DNA from: DATLFA01 sp039934635 | GTDB taxonomy: Bacteria; Actinomycetota; Acidimicrobiia; Acidimicrobiales; WLNW01 | Assembly (NCBI GenBank): GCA_039934635.1 | Contig: JBDTLT010000140.1 | Location: 1 to 14,073 of the forward strand | DNA: 14,073 bases | Direction: 5' to 3' | Shown: positions 6,677 to 14,073 of the stretch, in pieces | Layout: each line of letters starts with the position of its first letter | Numbering within the stretch: position 1 is the stretch's first letter | The notes under the pieces: generated by a model | What the model was told of the DNA's origin: nothing | What the model saw: the letters and a program-made list of their open reading frames with translations, nothing else | Databases searched by the model: none | Translations under genes and position numbers: made by a program

Positions 6677-7255
6677 ATGAAACGCCTTGCGATCGTTCTC
6701 GTTGTCGCGTCCCTCGTGACTGGGGCCTGCGGTGGAAAAGACAACAACACGACCACCGGTCAAGTCGACTTCTCCAGCTTCAAGGCCGCCCCCGAAGGAG
6801 TTACGGGCACGGTCGCGGTTCCGGTGTCGGGCCAAAATCACGTGAGTGGCAAGGTCACGTATCCGACGTCGCCTCCCGCGGGAGGCAATCACAACCCGGT
6901 CTGGCAGAACTGCGGCTTCTATGCGGTGACGTTGACCAACGAGTACGCGGTGCACTCGCTCGAACACGGCGCAGTGTGGATCACGTACACGCAATCGGTC
7001 GATCAGTCGGTAAAGACCGACCTCGCGGCAAAGGCAAAGGCCTCGCCGTACGTGCTCGTGTCGCTGTACCCCGACAACCCGACACCGATCGTGGTCACCG
7101 CCTGGGCCCGGCAGTTGCGCCTCGCCACCTATGACGGCGCGCTGGTCGACAAGTTCATCGATGTCTATGCAGTCGACGGACCGACCGTTCCCGAAAAAGG
7201 CGCGGCCTGTCGCGGCGGTATCGGCAGCCCACCAGATCGACCGACGGCGACCTGA
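6677..7255 (+). CDS. DUF3105 family lipoprotein
   Basis: A 192-residue exported protein of unknown function. The N-terminus is a lipoprotein signal: two basic residues, hydrophobic LAIVLVVASLV, then TGAC with Cys18 as the likely lipidated residue, followed by a Gly/Asn/Thr linker. The DUF3105 core is clear. PPAGGNHNPVWQNCGFY (66-82) corresponds to the family's Pro-Pro-x-Ser/Gly-Gly-x-His motif, HSLEHGAVWITY (93-104) is its strongest signature, and a PxxxVxTAWARQL region follows at about 136-147. Cys79 and Cys178 could form a disulfide. It starts 28 bases after the sigma-factor stop with its own possible promoter. It converges on the opposite-strand phosphatase gene, with 27 bases between the stops. 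Confidence 0.88.
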   Translation: MKRLAIVLVVASLVTGACGGKDNNTTTGQVDFSSFKAAPEGVTGTVAVPVSGQNHVSGKVTYPTSPPAGGNHNPVWQNCGFYAVTLTNEYAVHSLEHGAVWITYTQSVDQSVKTDLAAKAKASPYVLVSLYPDNPTPIVVTAWARQLRLATYDGALVDKFIDVYAVDGPTVPEKGAACRGGIGSPPDRPTAT

Positions 7256-7282
7256 TCCGCGACGAGGCCGGCCCCGCGAGCG

Positions 7283-8041
7283 TCAGGTCAGCAGTGCGAG
7301 CAGATCGTCGTGGATGCGTCCGTTGGTGGCGATACCCGAACCACCGTCGGGGCCATCGAAGCCGCCGAAGTCACTGAAGCGTCCGCCGGCTTCGCGCAGG
7401 ATGACGGGCATCGGCGCGACGTCGTAGGGCTGGACCTCGTGGTCGACCATGGCGTCGATGCGGCCGGTCGCGACGAGCAGGTAGCCATAGCCGTCGCCCC
7501 ACGTGCGAACGTGGCAGCCGCTGTCGTGCAGTCGGGACAACGCGGTAGGGGGCCAATTGCGCAGCCCGCTCGTCGAGACATACGCGTCATCGAGTGCGGC
7601 GGTCGTACTGACAGTGCAGCGCGCATCGTTGTGAAAGCAGCCGAGCCCACGGCCGGCGTAGACGACTTCGCCGAGAGCCGGAATGTTGATGACGCCGACG
7701 GCGGGACCGGCGCTGTCGAACAATGCCAGCAGGTTGCTGTACAGCGGCACGCCGTGGCTGAATGCCTTGGTGCCGTCGATCGGGTCGACGTACCAAGTGC
7801 GGGCACTCGAGCCGACATGATCCGCGAACTCTTCGCCGACGATGCTGTCATCGGGAAATCGCCGGCGTAGTTCGTCTCGGATGAACGTCTCTGCCGCGCG
7901 GTCGGCTTGCGTCACTGGGGTTCCGTCGCGTTTGCGTTCGATCGTCAATGTCGACGACTGGAACCACTGCAACGTCAACTCACCGGCGCGCCGGGCGATG
8001 TCGACGGCGATCTCGAGCAACTCATGGTCGACAGCGGTCAT
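7283..8041 (-). CDS. hisN: Inositol-monophosphatase-family phosphatase, probably histidinol-phosphatase (HisN type)
   Basis: A 252-residue Mg-dependent phosphatase. The metal-binding motifs of the family are in order: GEE (69-71), DPIDGTKAF (86-94) and the C-terminal YDVAP (206-210), where Asp207 takes the usual third metal position (most members have Trp before it). WGDGYGYLLVATGRIDAMVD (181-200) and ILREAGGRF resemble the HisN-type histidinol-phosphatases of actinobacteria more than SuhB-type inositol monophosphatases. The likely reaction is dephosphorylation of L-histidinol phosphate, but inositol phosphate cannot be excluded and no other his gene is nearby. The start ATG 8041 has AAGGTG, which overlaps the stop codon of the upstream DUF1295 gene, five bases away. 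It appears to be the last gene of the minus-strand operon. Confidence 0.88.
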   Translation of the reverse strand: MTAVDHELLEIAVDIARRAGELTLQWFQSSTLTIERKRDGTPVTQADRAAETFIRDELRRRFPDDSIVGEEFADHVGSSARTWYVDPIDGTKAFSHGVPLYSNLLALFDSAGPAVGVINIPALGEVVYAGRGLGCFHNDARCTVSTTAALDDAYVSTSGLRNWPPTALSRLHDSGCHVRTWGDGYGYLLVATGRIDAMVDHEVQPYDVAPMPVILREAGGRFSDFGGFDGPDGGSGIATNGRIHDDLLALLT

Positions 8042-8050
8042 GGCGTCACC

Positions 8051-8833
8051 TTAACGGCGCGGCCGCCGGGGAAAGAACGCGCTCGTGCGCGCGATGTACT
8101 GGGCGTACTCCGGGCGCCGCTTCACGATGGTTCGTTCGAGCAACGCGACACCCGAGACGCGCAAGAGCAAGATCGACATCACCAGTGGCCCGATGACGGT
8201 GATCCAGGCCGGCCGTGCTTCGGCGGCCACGAGGAAGATGCCCCACCACACGCAGAAGTCACCGAAATAATTCGGGTGGCGCGTGTAGCGCCACAGGCCG
8301 CGATCCATCACCTTGCCCGCGTTGCGTGGGTCGGCTTTGAACCGGGCCAGTTGCCCGTCGCCGACCGACTCCATCGCGACACCGACGAACCAGATGGCGA
8401 CGCCCACCGCGCTGAGCCAACCCAATGACCGCGGCGACCGCGCGGCCTGCCCCACTTGCACGGGCAACGAGACGATCCACGCCATTACGGCTTGCAGTAG
8501 GAACACGGTCACGAGGCTGCGCCGGGTGAACGAGGGGCCGGCGTGACGACGCATCGCGGCATAGCGAAAGTCCTCGCCCTTGCCTGCGTTGCGCCACAAG
8601 AGATATGCGCCGAGCCGAAGACCCCACACGCTGACCAAGCCGACCAACAGGTTCTGGCGTGGCGCGTAACCGCCGGCGACCACGCGCGCGGTCCACGCGA
8701 TCACGCAGAACGAAAGGCCCCACACGACGTCGACGATCGAAGCGTTGCGCAACGGCACGCTCACCGCCCACGTGATGACGAACAAAACGATCACCGCGGC
8801 GGCGCACCACAGCAACACCTCGAGGTAATTCAC
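8051..8833 (-). CDS. DUF1295 membrane protein (steroid 5-alpha-reductase-like fold)
   Basis: A 260-residue multi-pass membrane protein with about six hydrophobic segments. Family markers are VDVVWGLSF (34-42), WGLRLGAYLLWRNAGKGEDFRY (about 70-91) and the C-terminal GLWRYTRHPNYFGDFCVWWG (179-198). The last resembles the cofactor-binding end of steroid 5-alpha-reductase and isoprenylcysteine methyltransferase relatives. Members are predicted membrane reductases or transferases acting on lipids; the substrate is unknown. I chose GTG 8833 because it overlaps the TGA of the upstream acyltransferase in GTGA, and the protein then begins at NYLEVLLWC, just before the first membrane helix. Starting further upstream would add about 21 non-conserved residues inside the neighbouring gene. 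Confidence 0.88.
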   Translation of the reverse strand: MNYLEVLLWCAAAVIVLFVITWAVSVPLRNASIVDVVWGLSFCVIAWTARVVAGGYAPRQNLLVGLVSVWGLRLGAYLLWRNAGKGEDFRYAAMRRHAGPSFTRRSLVTVFLLQAVMAWIVSLPVQVGQAARSPRSLGWLSAVGVAIWFVGVAMESVGDGQLARFKADPRNAGKVMDRGLWRYTRHPNYFGDFCVWWGIFLVAAEARPAWITVIGPLVMSILLLRVSGVALLERTIVKRRPEYAQYIARTSAFFPRRPRR

Positions 8834-9846
8834 CGCGCGCCGGCAAGGCGAACATGGATCGATGCGTCGAGTCGTTCCCATTGGTCGTAGAGCCACGAGA
8901 GCTGCTGCTCGGGATCTTTGGGGATCTCGTCATTGGGCACGCGCCACAACCATACGCGTACGGGTTCGGCAAACGGCACCGACCGGTAGATCGCACGGAG
9001 TGAGTTGAAGCGTTCGAAGCCCGAGTTGCCGACGAAGACGGCGTCGGCGTGCGGCGCGCCGGCGAGCATCGCGAGCGCGCCGCCCGGTCGCGGTGGCAGC
9101 ATGTAGCGCAGCCCCTCGGCGCGCGCCGCGAGCTCGTGACGGCCGGCGTCCGCGAGGCGTTTGACGGCGCGCGCCTTGCGTTCGGCGCTGAAGAAGGTGC
9201 CTTCGGGGAAGATCACCGCGACGCACCGTTCGTCGAAGCCGTCCATGAGCCGTGTGATCGCCTCGCGTTCGCCGACGCTGTCGTCGGGCGTCCGATCGAC
9301 GAAGTGGTTGCGCAGTCGGTTGCCGACGATGTCGAAGGCGGGCCCCCACAACAGGTCGTCTTTGAGCACGTAGCGCGTGTTGAGGTTGAACCGCCCGGCG
9401 AAGAGCACCGCGGGTATGAGCGCATCGCCGATGCTCGTATGCCGGCCGATGACGATGGCGTTGCCGCGCGACGCGGGAGATTCGTCTTCGATGTCGATGC
9501 GCAGGCCGCACGTCGCGCCCGCCGCAGCCATGAGCGCACTGGTGTACCACCGTTGCAACCGGTGATGCACCCAGAACGACGTCGACGTGCGGATGTAGCG
9601 ACCCGCGCCGAACACGAACCAGAGCGTGCCCGCAGCAATGATGGCGGCGACCTCGATGGCCAGTGCGAGCACCACCATCGCGAGTAGCCGAGAGTTGCGC
9701 CATCGGCGCGGCGCGGTGATGAGGTCGGCGACGGCGGCGATGGTGAACAGCAGCGGCGACAACACGACCGACACCGCAAATGCCACGAGGACAGAGCTGA
9801 TGCTGAGGGCGCGACGGGTACACGGATTCGCGGCCGGCCGCTTCAC
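8830..9846 (-). CDS. PlsC-like lysophospholipid acyltransferase family protein
   Basis: A 338-residue membrane-associated acyltransferase. Two N-terminal hydrophobic segments (about 14-40 and 55-80) are followed by the catalytic H-x4-D motif, as HTSIGD with His136 and Asp141, and by the glycerol-phosphate-binding block FPEGTFFS (213-220). A later Pro-rich GLRYMLPPRPGGALAML corresponds to the fourth conserved block. The family moves acyl groups from acyl-CoA or acyl-ACP to lysophosphatidate or related acceptors in the inner membrane. The H-x4-D is preceded by Arg rather than the usual Asn, so the acceptor may differ from that of PlsC. The frame is open upstream to 10170, but I chose GTG 9846 because it overlaps the preceding stop in GTGA and the upstream part is Arg-rich and unlike the family. 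Confidence 0.87.
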   Translation of the reverse strand: MKRPAANPCTRRALSISSVLVAFAVSVVLSPLLFTIAAVADLITAPRRWRNSRLLAMVVLALAIEVAAIIAAGTLWFVFGAGRYIRTSTSFWVHHRLQRWYTSALMAAAGATCGLRIDIEDESPASRGNAIVIGRHTSIGDALIPAVLFAGRFNLNTRYVLKDDLLWGPAFDIVGNRLRNHFVDRTPDDSVGEREAITRLMDGFDERCVAVIFPEGTFFSAERKARAVKRLADAGRHELAARAEGLRYMLPPRPGGALAMLAGAPHADAVFVGNSGFERFNSLRAIYRSVPFAEPVRVWLWRVPNDEIPKDPEQQLSWLYDQWERLDASIHVRLAGAR

Positions 9847-10985
9847 GAGATCGCGCCGCGCTCGCGAAGGTCGGCGATCTCGGATGCACTGAAGCCGTAG
9901 TCCGTGAGTGCGCTGTCGGTGTCCGCGCCCGGGTACGCGGGCGATGGTGCGCGCGGGTCGCCCGGTGTGCGGCTCAACCGGGGCGAGACCGCAACTTCGG
10001 GCCGGTCGTCGACGAACGCGTCGCGCTCGACGTGGTGCGGATACGAACGAGCCTCGTTGAACGTGAGTACGGGCGCGAAACACGCGTCGGTTCCCTCGAG
10101 CAGAGCGCACCATTCGTCGCGTGTCTTGGTGCGGAACACTTCGGCAAAGCGGGCCCGCAAGGCGGGCCATTGCGCGCGGTCGTTCTGGCCCGGTAACGCT
10201 TCACCGGCGAGGCCCATCTTGTCGAGTAGCAGCGCGTAGAAGTGCGGCTCGATCGGCGCCACCGACACGTACTTACCGTCGGCGGTCTCGTACACGTTGT
10301 AGAACGGGGCGCCTCCGTCGAAGAGGTTGGCGTGCATCTCTTCGGTATGAAAGCCCGACTGCGCCATGCCGTAGTACGGCGCGAGCAACGACATGGTGCC
10401 GTCGACCATTGCGGCATCGACGACCTGTCCCTTGCCCGAACGTTGGGCCTCGAGCAGCGCACACACGACCCCGTACGCCATCAACAGACCACCGCCGGCG
10501 AAGTCGCCGATGATCTGCAGCAGCGGTACGGGCGGCCCGCCCTCGGGGCCGACGGCTCGGATGACGCCGGTGATCGCTTCGTAGTTGAGCGAGTGGCCGG
10601 CCGTCGGCGCGAGCGGCCCCTGCTGGCCCCATCCGGTGAGGCGTCCGTAGACGATGCGCGGATTGCGCGTCATCACGGCGTCGGGGCCGAGGCCGAGCCG
10701 CTCGGTCACCCCCGGCCGGAACGATTCGAGGAACACATCGGCCGACGCCGCGAGGCGCAACACGGTCTCGACGCCGCTCGGATGCTTGAGATCGACCGCA
10801 ATCGAGCGCCGTCCGCGGTCCCACGCGCTGTGGCGGCGCGGCGTGCGATCGGCGGGCACGTCGGCGAGGCGTTCGACGCGCACGATGCTCGCGCCCATGT
10901 CGGCGAGCTTGAGTGAGCCGAACGGTAGCGCACCGAGGCCCGCCAGCTCGATGATGCGGATGCCGTCGAGCGGGCCGGTGCTCAT
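9843..10985 (-). CDS. Alpha-methylacyl-CoA racemase / CaiB-BaiF family III CoA transferase
   Basis: A 380-residue protein that aligns by eye along its length with mycobacterial alpha-methylacyl-CoA racemase (MCR). It shows GPLDGIRIIELAG at the start, RPGVTERLGLGP (90-101), GRLTGWGQQGPLAPTAGHSLNY, GKGQVVDAAMVDG, DGGAPFYNVYETADG and VAPIEPHFY. The three catalytic positions of MCR are kept with a constant offset of five: His131, Asp161 and Glu246. The expected reaction is interconversion of (R)- and (S)-2-methylacyl-CoA, used to feed methyl-branched fatty acids or sterol side chains into beta-oxidation. The start ATG 10985 lies four bases after the upstream stop, with no clear ribosome binding site. 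Its TGA overlaps the next GTG. A CoA-transferase role is less likely given the racemase residues. Confidence 0.92.
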   Translation of the reverse strand: MSTGPLDGIRIIELAGLGALPFGSLKLADMGASIVRVERLADVPADRTPRRHSAWDRGRRSIAVDLKHPSGVETVLRLAASADVFLESFRPGVTERLGLGPDAVMTRNPRIVYGRLTGWGQQGPLAPTAGHSLNYEAITGVIRAVGPEGGPPVPLLQIIGDFAGGGLLMAYGVVCALLEAQRSGKGQVVDAAMVDGTMSLLAPYYGMAQSGFHTEEMHANLFDGGAPFYNVYETADGKYVSVAPIEPHFYALLLDKMGLAGEALPGQNDRAQWPALRARFAEVFRTKTRDEWCALLEGTDACFAPVLTFNEARSYPHHVERDAFVDDRPEVAVSPRLSRTPGDPRAPSPAYPGADTDSALTDYGFSASEIADLRERGAIS

Positions 10986-10989
10986 GGCG

Positions 10990-11652
10990 TCAGTGCAACG
11001 GCGCGAACAACACCGAGTGTTCGGCCTTGCGTGCGCGATTGACGTTGATGAGGATTGCCGTGAGCCCTTCGACGCAACTGGTGTTGGAGAGCGGCCCGGC
11101 ATCGATCGGTACGAGCCCCTCGACGCCGTCGATCAGATCGATGACCGTGCGTACCGCCGCCTTGTCGTCGCCGGTCACCATCACATCGGCATGCAGCGGC
11201 GCGTCGAGATCACCGAGCGGCGCGGCGGGCAGATTTTGGAATGCACCGATCACCGACGCCGTCGGTACGACGACCTGCACGGCTTGTGCGACCGAGCCTT
11301 CCTTGGGGAACACCGCCGCGAACCCGCGGGGCGTCTTCTGCAACAGGTTGGCCATGCACACAACGACCCGCCCGGCGAGCACGCCGGCGTGCTCGGTGGC
11401 CGTGGGGATGATCGAGTCGGCCACCGTCGCCAGGATCGCGACATCAGTGGCGGCGGCCGTCGCGTTGTCCACGCCGCGCAAGCTCCCCAGACGACCGGGG
11501 AATTGCGCGTGCAGCTCGTCGACCTTTGCTTGCGCCTTCGTCGCCTCGCGTGAGCCGAGCAACACGGTGTATCCGGCGGCGGCCAACCGCAGCGCCACCG
11601 CGGAACCCGCGGGACCGGTGCCGCCGAGCACGCCAATCGTTGTCGAGTCCAT
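10990..11652 (-). CDS. npdG: NADPH:coenzyme F420 oxidoreductase (Fno/NpdG family)
   Basis: A 220-residue cytosolic enzyme of the F420-dependent NADP reductase family, which transfers hydride between NADPH and coenzyme F420. It opens with the nucleotide-binding loop GVLGGTGPAGSAVALRLA (motif at 10-16), then LLGSRE, in which Ser34-Arg35 suit the NADPH 2'-phosphate. Near the end, LIDGVEGLVPIDAGPLSNTSCVEGLTAILINVNR matches the Archaeoglobus enzyme's DAGPLSN and LTPLILNI segments well. Length fits the family (about 210-230). The ATG start has a strong ribosome binding site, GAGGAG at 11656-11661. It implies that the organism makes F420. In the operon it could supply reduced F420 or NADPH for neighbouring reductases; that link is inferred only from position. 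Confidence 0.9.
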   Translation of the reverse strand: MDSTTIGVLGGTGPAGSAVALRLAAAGYTVLLGSREATKAQAKVDELHAQFPGRLGSLRGVDNATAAATDVAILATVADSIIPTATEHAGVLAGRVVVCMANLLQKTPRGFAAVFPKEGSVAQAVQVVVPTASVIGAFQNLPAAPLGDLDAPLHADVMVTGDDKAAVRTVIDLIDGVEGLVPIDAGPLSNTSCVEGLTAILINVNRARKAEHSVLFAPLH

Positions 11653-11694
11653 CGTCTCCTCAGTGCTACTCGTTGACGCTTGTCCCTCAGCGCG

Positions 11695-13527
11695 TCACCT
11701 TAAACGACGGGCCTCTGCGAGCGTGGCCCCGACCGCGGGCACTTCATCGAGTTCGTCGATGCGATAGCGGGTGAGGCGACGCCAGTTCGGCTGTTCGACG
11801 GTCGTGCCCGGTACGTTCTGCTGCTCGGTCTCGTCCCACAGATCTTCGAGGTTGGCGAGCACGATCGGTGCGGCGCTGGCGGCGAGCGAGCGCAACAGCC
11901 CGCGGTACACCGCCGGCGGATCATCGACGGCCGCTTCGTCGAGCCAGCCCTCGTCGTGCAGCTGCGCCGCGGCCGCGCGCACGTCGTCGTCACGCTCTCC
12001 CTGTAGCCATGCGAGGGTGTCGCGGTCGATGAGCCCGAGGTCGAAGCGCACTCGCAGATCGGCACCGTCGACGAAGCCGCGGAAGGTCGGCATGTCGTGG
12101 GTGTTGACCGCCGCCAGTGCCCACGGCGCGGGACCGTCGATGGGCCGACCGTCGCGCGCTCCGTCGATCGCTCCGAAGGCAATCCACGTGCCGAGCAGCC
12201 CGTGTGCTTCGAGCTCTGCATCGACCTCTGCCGGCACGACGCCCAGGTTCTCGCCCACGATGGGCACACCGGCGAGATGGGACTCGAGACAGAGGATCGC
12301 GAGATAGTGCTCGAACGGATACGTGACGTACGCGCCTTCGGTCGCGGCGAAGCCGTCGGGAACCCAGTAGAGGCGGCGGAATTGCATCACGTGGTCGATG
12401 CGGAGCAATGACGAGTGGCGCAGGTGGGTGCGCACGCAGTCGATGAAGTACTCGTGGCCCGACGCAATCGCCTCGTGCACGAGTTGTGGAGCGAAGCCCC
12501 AATTCTGCCCGGACATGAAGAACATGTCGGGGGGAGCGCCGACGGAGATGTCGCGCGCGAACAGCTGGCCACGGCTCCACGCGTCAAAGCCGTCGGGATG
12601 GGTGCCGAGCGGGAGGTCGAGGCCGAGGAGGCCGTCGCGTGACGAGACGTGGTCGCGCAACGCGAGCAACTCTTCGTGCACGCGCCATTGCGCGTACGCG
12701 TGCATGTCGACGCTCGAGCGATCGAGATCGCGGGGCTGATCGGGCCAGCGCCGCCAGTCGCGCCCAAAGCGTTCGCCCATGGCGCGAAACCGCGCGTAGT
12801 CGAGCGTGCTCGGCGATTCGCGTAGGTAGTCGTCGAGCGCAGCGCGCCGAACTGGCGTCAGCGTCGCGGCCTCGTGGCGCAACGCCGCATGGGCCCGATC
12901 GAATGCCGAGGGATAGTCGATCAACCGTGTGCTCGCGGTGGCCGGCGCGCCGGCGAAGGGCGGTCGATCGAGGGGCGGCCCATCGATAGGCAGGTGCAGT
13001 TCGTTCCAGAAGAGCCGGCTGATCGGCGAGTAGGGGCTGGCCACATCGGGGAACGTCGCGAGCAACGGCAGCGTCAGCACCGTGTCCGCACCGTGGTGGT
13101 GGACCCAGTCGAACAGTTGGCGCAGTGCCGCGAGATCGCCCACGTCGCCGCGGCGCGATGTCGCGAGCGCATACGTCGGGGCGTAGACGCCACAGCGCGG
13201 TCGGGTGATCGCTGCCGCGCGCCACGGCGCGCTGATGATCAGCGCGCCCGCATGGTGGTGATAGCCGAGGGGCAGCGTCTCGGGCAGATCGTCGCGGCCC
13301 GGCGCGTCGGCAGGTACGACACCGTTCCACGCAACGACGACCGCGGGCTGTGCTCGAGTGCGCTCGTCGTAGTCCGCGAGCGCACGTTGTTCGTCGAGGG
13401 CGGGGTCCACCCCGCATGCCGCGAGCACTGCTGCGAGCACTTCGTCGCGCACCTCGATGCGTTCACCTCGATAGGAGGTGTACTCGGTGAGAACGCCTAC
13501 GCGCGCGGCGAGTGCCCGCAATGTCAC
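11695..13527 (-). CDS. malQ: 4-alpha-glucanotransferase (amylomaltase)
   Basis: A 610-residue GH77 enzyme that moves maltosyl and longer glucan segments between alpha-1,4-glucans in maltodextrin and glycogen metabolism, in the cytosol. The catalytic residues are present: nucleophile Asp378 in LLRIDHV, acid/base Glu426 in GENLGVVP, and Asp478 in NTHDMPT. SPYSPISRLFWNELHL, GAPPDMFFMSGQNWGFAPQ and TEQQNVPGTTVEQPNWRRL are further family blocks. The first 110 or so residues form an N-terminal extension, typical of the longer MalQ form in actinobacteria. The frame is open upstream to 13860, but that part overlaps the preceding gene and is unlike the family, so I chose GTG 13527, seven bases after the preceding stop. 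The ribosome binding site is weak. Confidence 0.93.
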   Translation of the reverse strand: MTLRALAARVGVLTEYTSYRGERIEVRDEVLAAVLAACGVDPALDEQRALADYDERTRAQPAVVVAWNGVVPADAPGRDDLPETLPLGYHHHAGALIISAPWRAAAITRPRCGVYAPTYALATSRRGDVGDLAALRQLFDWVHHHGADTVLTLPLLATFPDVASPYSPISRLFWNELHLPIDGPPLDRPPFAGAPATASTRLIDYPSAFDRAHAALRHEAATLTPVRRAALDDYLRESPSTLDYARFRAMGERFGRDWRRWPDQPRDLDRSSVDMHAYAQWRVHEELLALRDHVSSRDGLLGLDLPLGTHPDGFDAWSRGQLFARDISVGAPPDMFFMSGQNWGFAPQLVHEAIASGHEYFIDCVRTHLRHSSLLRIDHVMQFRRLYWVPDGFAATEGAYVTYPFEHYLAILCLESHLAGVPIVGENLGVVPAEVDAELEAHGLLGTWIAFGAIDGARDGRPIDGPAPWALAAVNTHDMPTFRGFVDGADLRVRFDLGLIDRDTLAWLQGERDDDVRAAAAQLHDEGWLDEAAVDDPPAVYRGLLRSLAASAAPIVLANLEDLWDETEQQNVPGTTVEQPNWRRLTRYRIDELDEVPAVGATLAEARRLR

Positions 13528-13534
13528 CGTCGAA

Positions 13535-14073
13535 TTACCACAGTTGGTCGGTGTACTTGTCGGTGCCGACGACGGTGCGGAAGAACGGTGCGACGAGTTG
13601 CACCTTGGCCAGCCCCGCACTCTCGATGCCGTCGGTGTACTCGCGCAGGCGGCTGACGTTGTCGCGCACGTCCCCGTGTTGGAAGAACAGCTGGCACAGG
13701 CGCTCGGGCCCGCCGGCTTTGCTGCCGAGGGGCATGGGCGTTTCCTTGGGCTCGTTCTCGCCCGCGCTCGGCGTCCACGACGACGCGATCTCGATGGTCG
13801 AGCCGGCGAGCACCTTGGGCATATGCGCCGATGCGAGCTCGTTGTGCAGCGCGGTCGCATCGCCCGATGCCGCGTCGAGCCACACGACGAAGATGCCGTC
13901 GTATTTGTGGTCGAGCGCCAGGTCTACGGGCACGGGATCCGCGTCGCGGTATACCGCGCCGATGTGATCGAACAAGATGGTGTGCACGTGGTCGCGCTTG
14001 GGGAAGCCGCGGCCGTTGGCGTAGAGGTCGAACACCTGGGTGATGGCCCAATCGATGTGCGCCTGATGCTGAC
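13535..14073 (-). CDS. Unrecognised protein, C-terminal part (5' end outside window)
   Basis: An open frame that enters from the right edge (first whole codon begins at 14071) and ends at TAA 13535-13537, giving about 179 residues. I do not recognise the family. Visible features are an aromatic/acidic first part (HIDWAITQVFDLYANG, RDHVHTILFDHIGAVYRDAD, KYDGIFVVWLDAASGDATAL), a middle with SSWTPSAGENEP, and a helical end (GDVRDNVSRLREYTDGIESAGL) leading to APFFRTVVGTDKYTDQLW. No signal peptide or membrane segment lies in the visible part. The composition and seven-base gap to malQ support a real gene in the same operon. GTG 14035 could be a start, but coding character continues upstream of it. 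Confidence 0.75.
   Translation of the reverse strand, partial: QHQAHIDWAITQVFDLYANGRGFPKRDHVHTILFDHIGAVYRDADPVPVDLALDHKYDGIFVVWLDAASGDATALHNELASAHMPKVLAGSTIEIASSWTPSAGENEPKETPMPLGSKAGGPERLCQLFFQHGDVRDNVSRLREYTDGIESAGLAKVQLVAPFFRTVVGTDKYTDQLW

Noticed and set aside
5761..6756. A 331-residue open frame antisense to the sigma factor
   Set aside because: Complementary to conserved sigma regions 2 to 4, no motif; a codon-bias shadow.
7256..7282. Bidirectional terminator between the convergent DUF3105 and phosphatase genes
   Set aside because: A GGCCGGCC palindrome is present, but it cannot form a normal hairpin loop and no T tract lies on either side.
9847..10170. 108-residue N-terminal extension of the acyltransferase
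   Set aside because: The frame is open but the product is Arg-rich and unlike acyltransferases, and it lies inside the racemase gene; GTG 9846 overlaps the racemase stop and precedes the first membrane helix.
13528..13860. 111-residue N-terminal extension of MalQ
   Set aside because: It overlaps the upstream gene in another frame and is Ser/Arg/Cys-rich with no MalQ similarity; GTG 13527 fits the operon spacing.

Overview
The window is high-GC chromosomal DNA from an actinobacterium, most likely class Acidimicrobiia. Three things point there: the gyrB-gyrA-DUF3566-tRNA-Ile order, which recalls the region near the replication origin in mycobacteria; the compact operons with frequent GTG starts; and the presence of coenzyme-F420, DUF3105 and alpha-methylacyl-CoA racemase genes. 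The class is inferred from overall gene style, not from a database match.

Left part (1-4406, + strand): the 3' end of gyrB, a complete gyrA, a small TadE-like membrane protein, a DUF3566 membrane protein, a cluster of short palindromes, and tRNA-Ile(GAT). The gyrA/TadE-like gap holds two abutting perfect hairpins, and the second contains the ribosome binding site of the TadE-like gene.

Middle part (4407-7255, + strand): a 51-codon membrane-peptide ORF overlaps by four bases a saccharopine-dehydrogenase-like oxidoreductase. After a 180-base, relatively AT-rich leader comes a FliA/WhiG-type sigma factor. A DUF3105 lipoprotein closes this part.

Right part (7283-14073, - strand): seven tightly packed genes that look like one operon, transcribed right to left. 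They are an unrecognised protein running off the window, a 4-alpha-glucanotransferase (MalQ), an NADPH/F420 oxidoreductase, an alpha-methylacyl-CoA racemase family protein, a PlsC-like acyltransferase, a DUF1295 membrane protein and a HisN/inositol-monophosphatase family phosphatase. Gaps run from a four-base overlap to 42 bases. Four neighbouring genes suggest lipid or branched-acyl chemistry with F420/NADPH redox supply, but MalQ and the phosphatase do not fit one obvious pathway, so the operon may simply be mixed housekeeping. It converges on the DUF3105 gene with 27 bases between stop codons and no clear terminator.

The longest stretch without a gene is 5587-5766. I saw no rRNA, CRISPR array, insertion sequence, prophage or toxin-antitoxin pair. 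No clear novel multi-gene system stands out. The best leads are the sequestered ribosome binding site, the small coupled ORF, the sigma-factor leader, the palindrome cluster and the unrecognised terminal protein.
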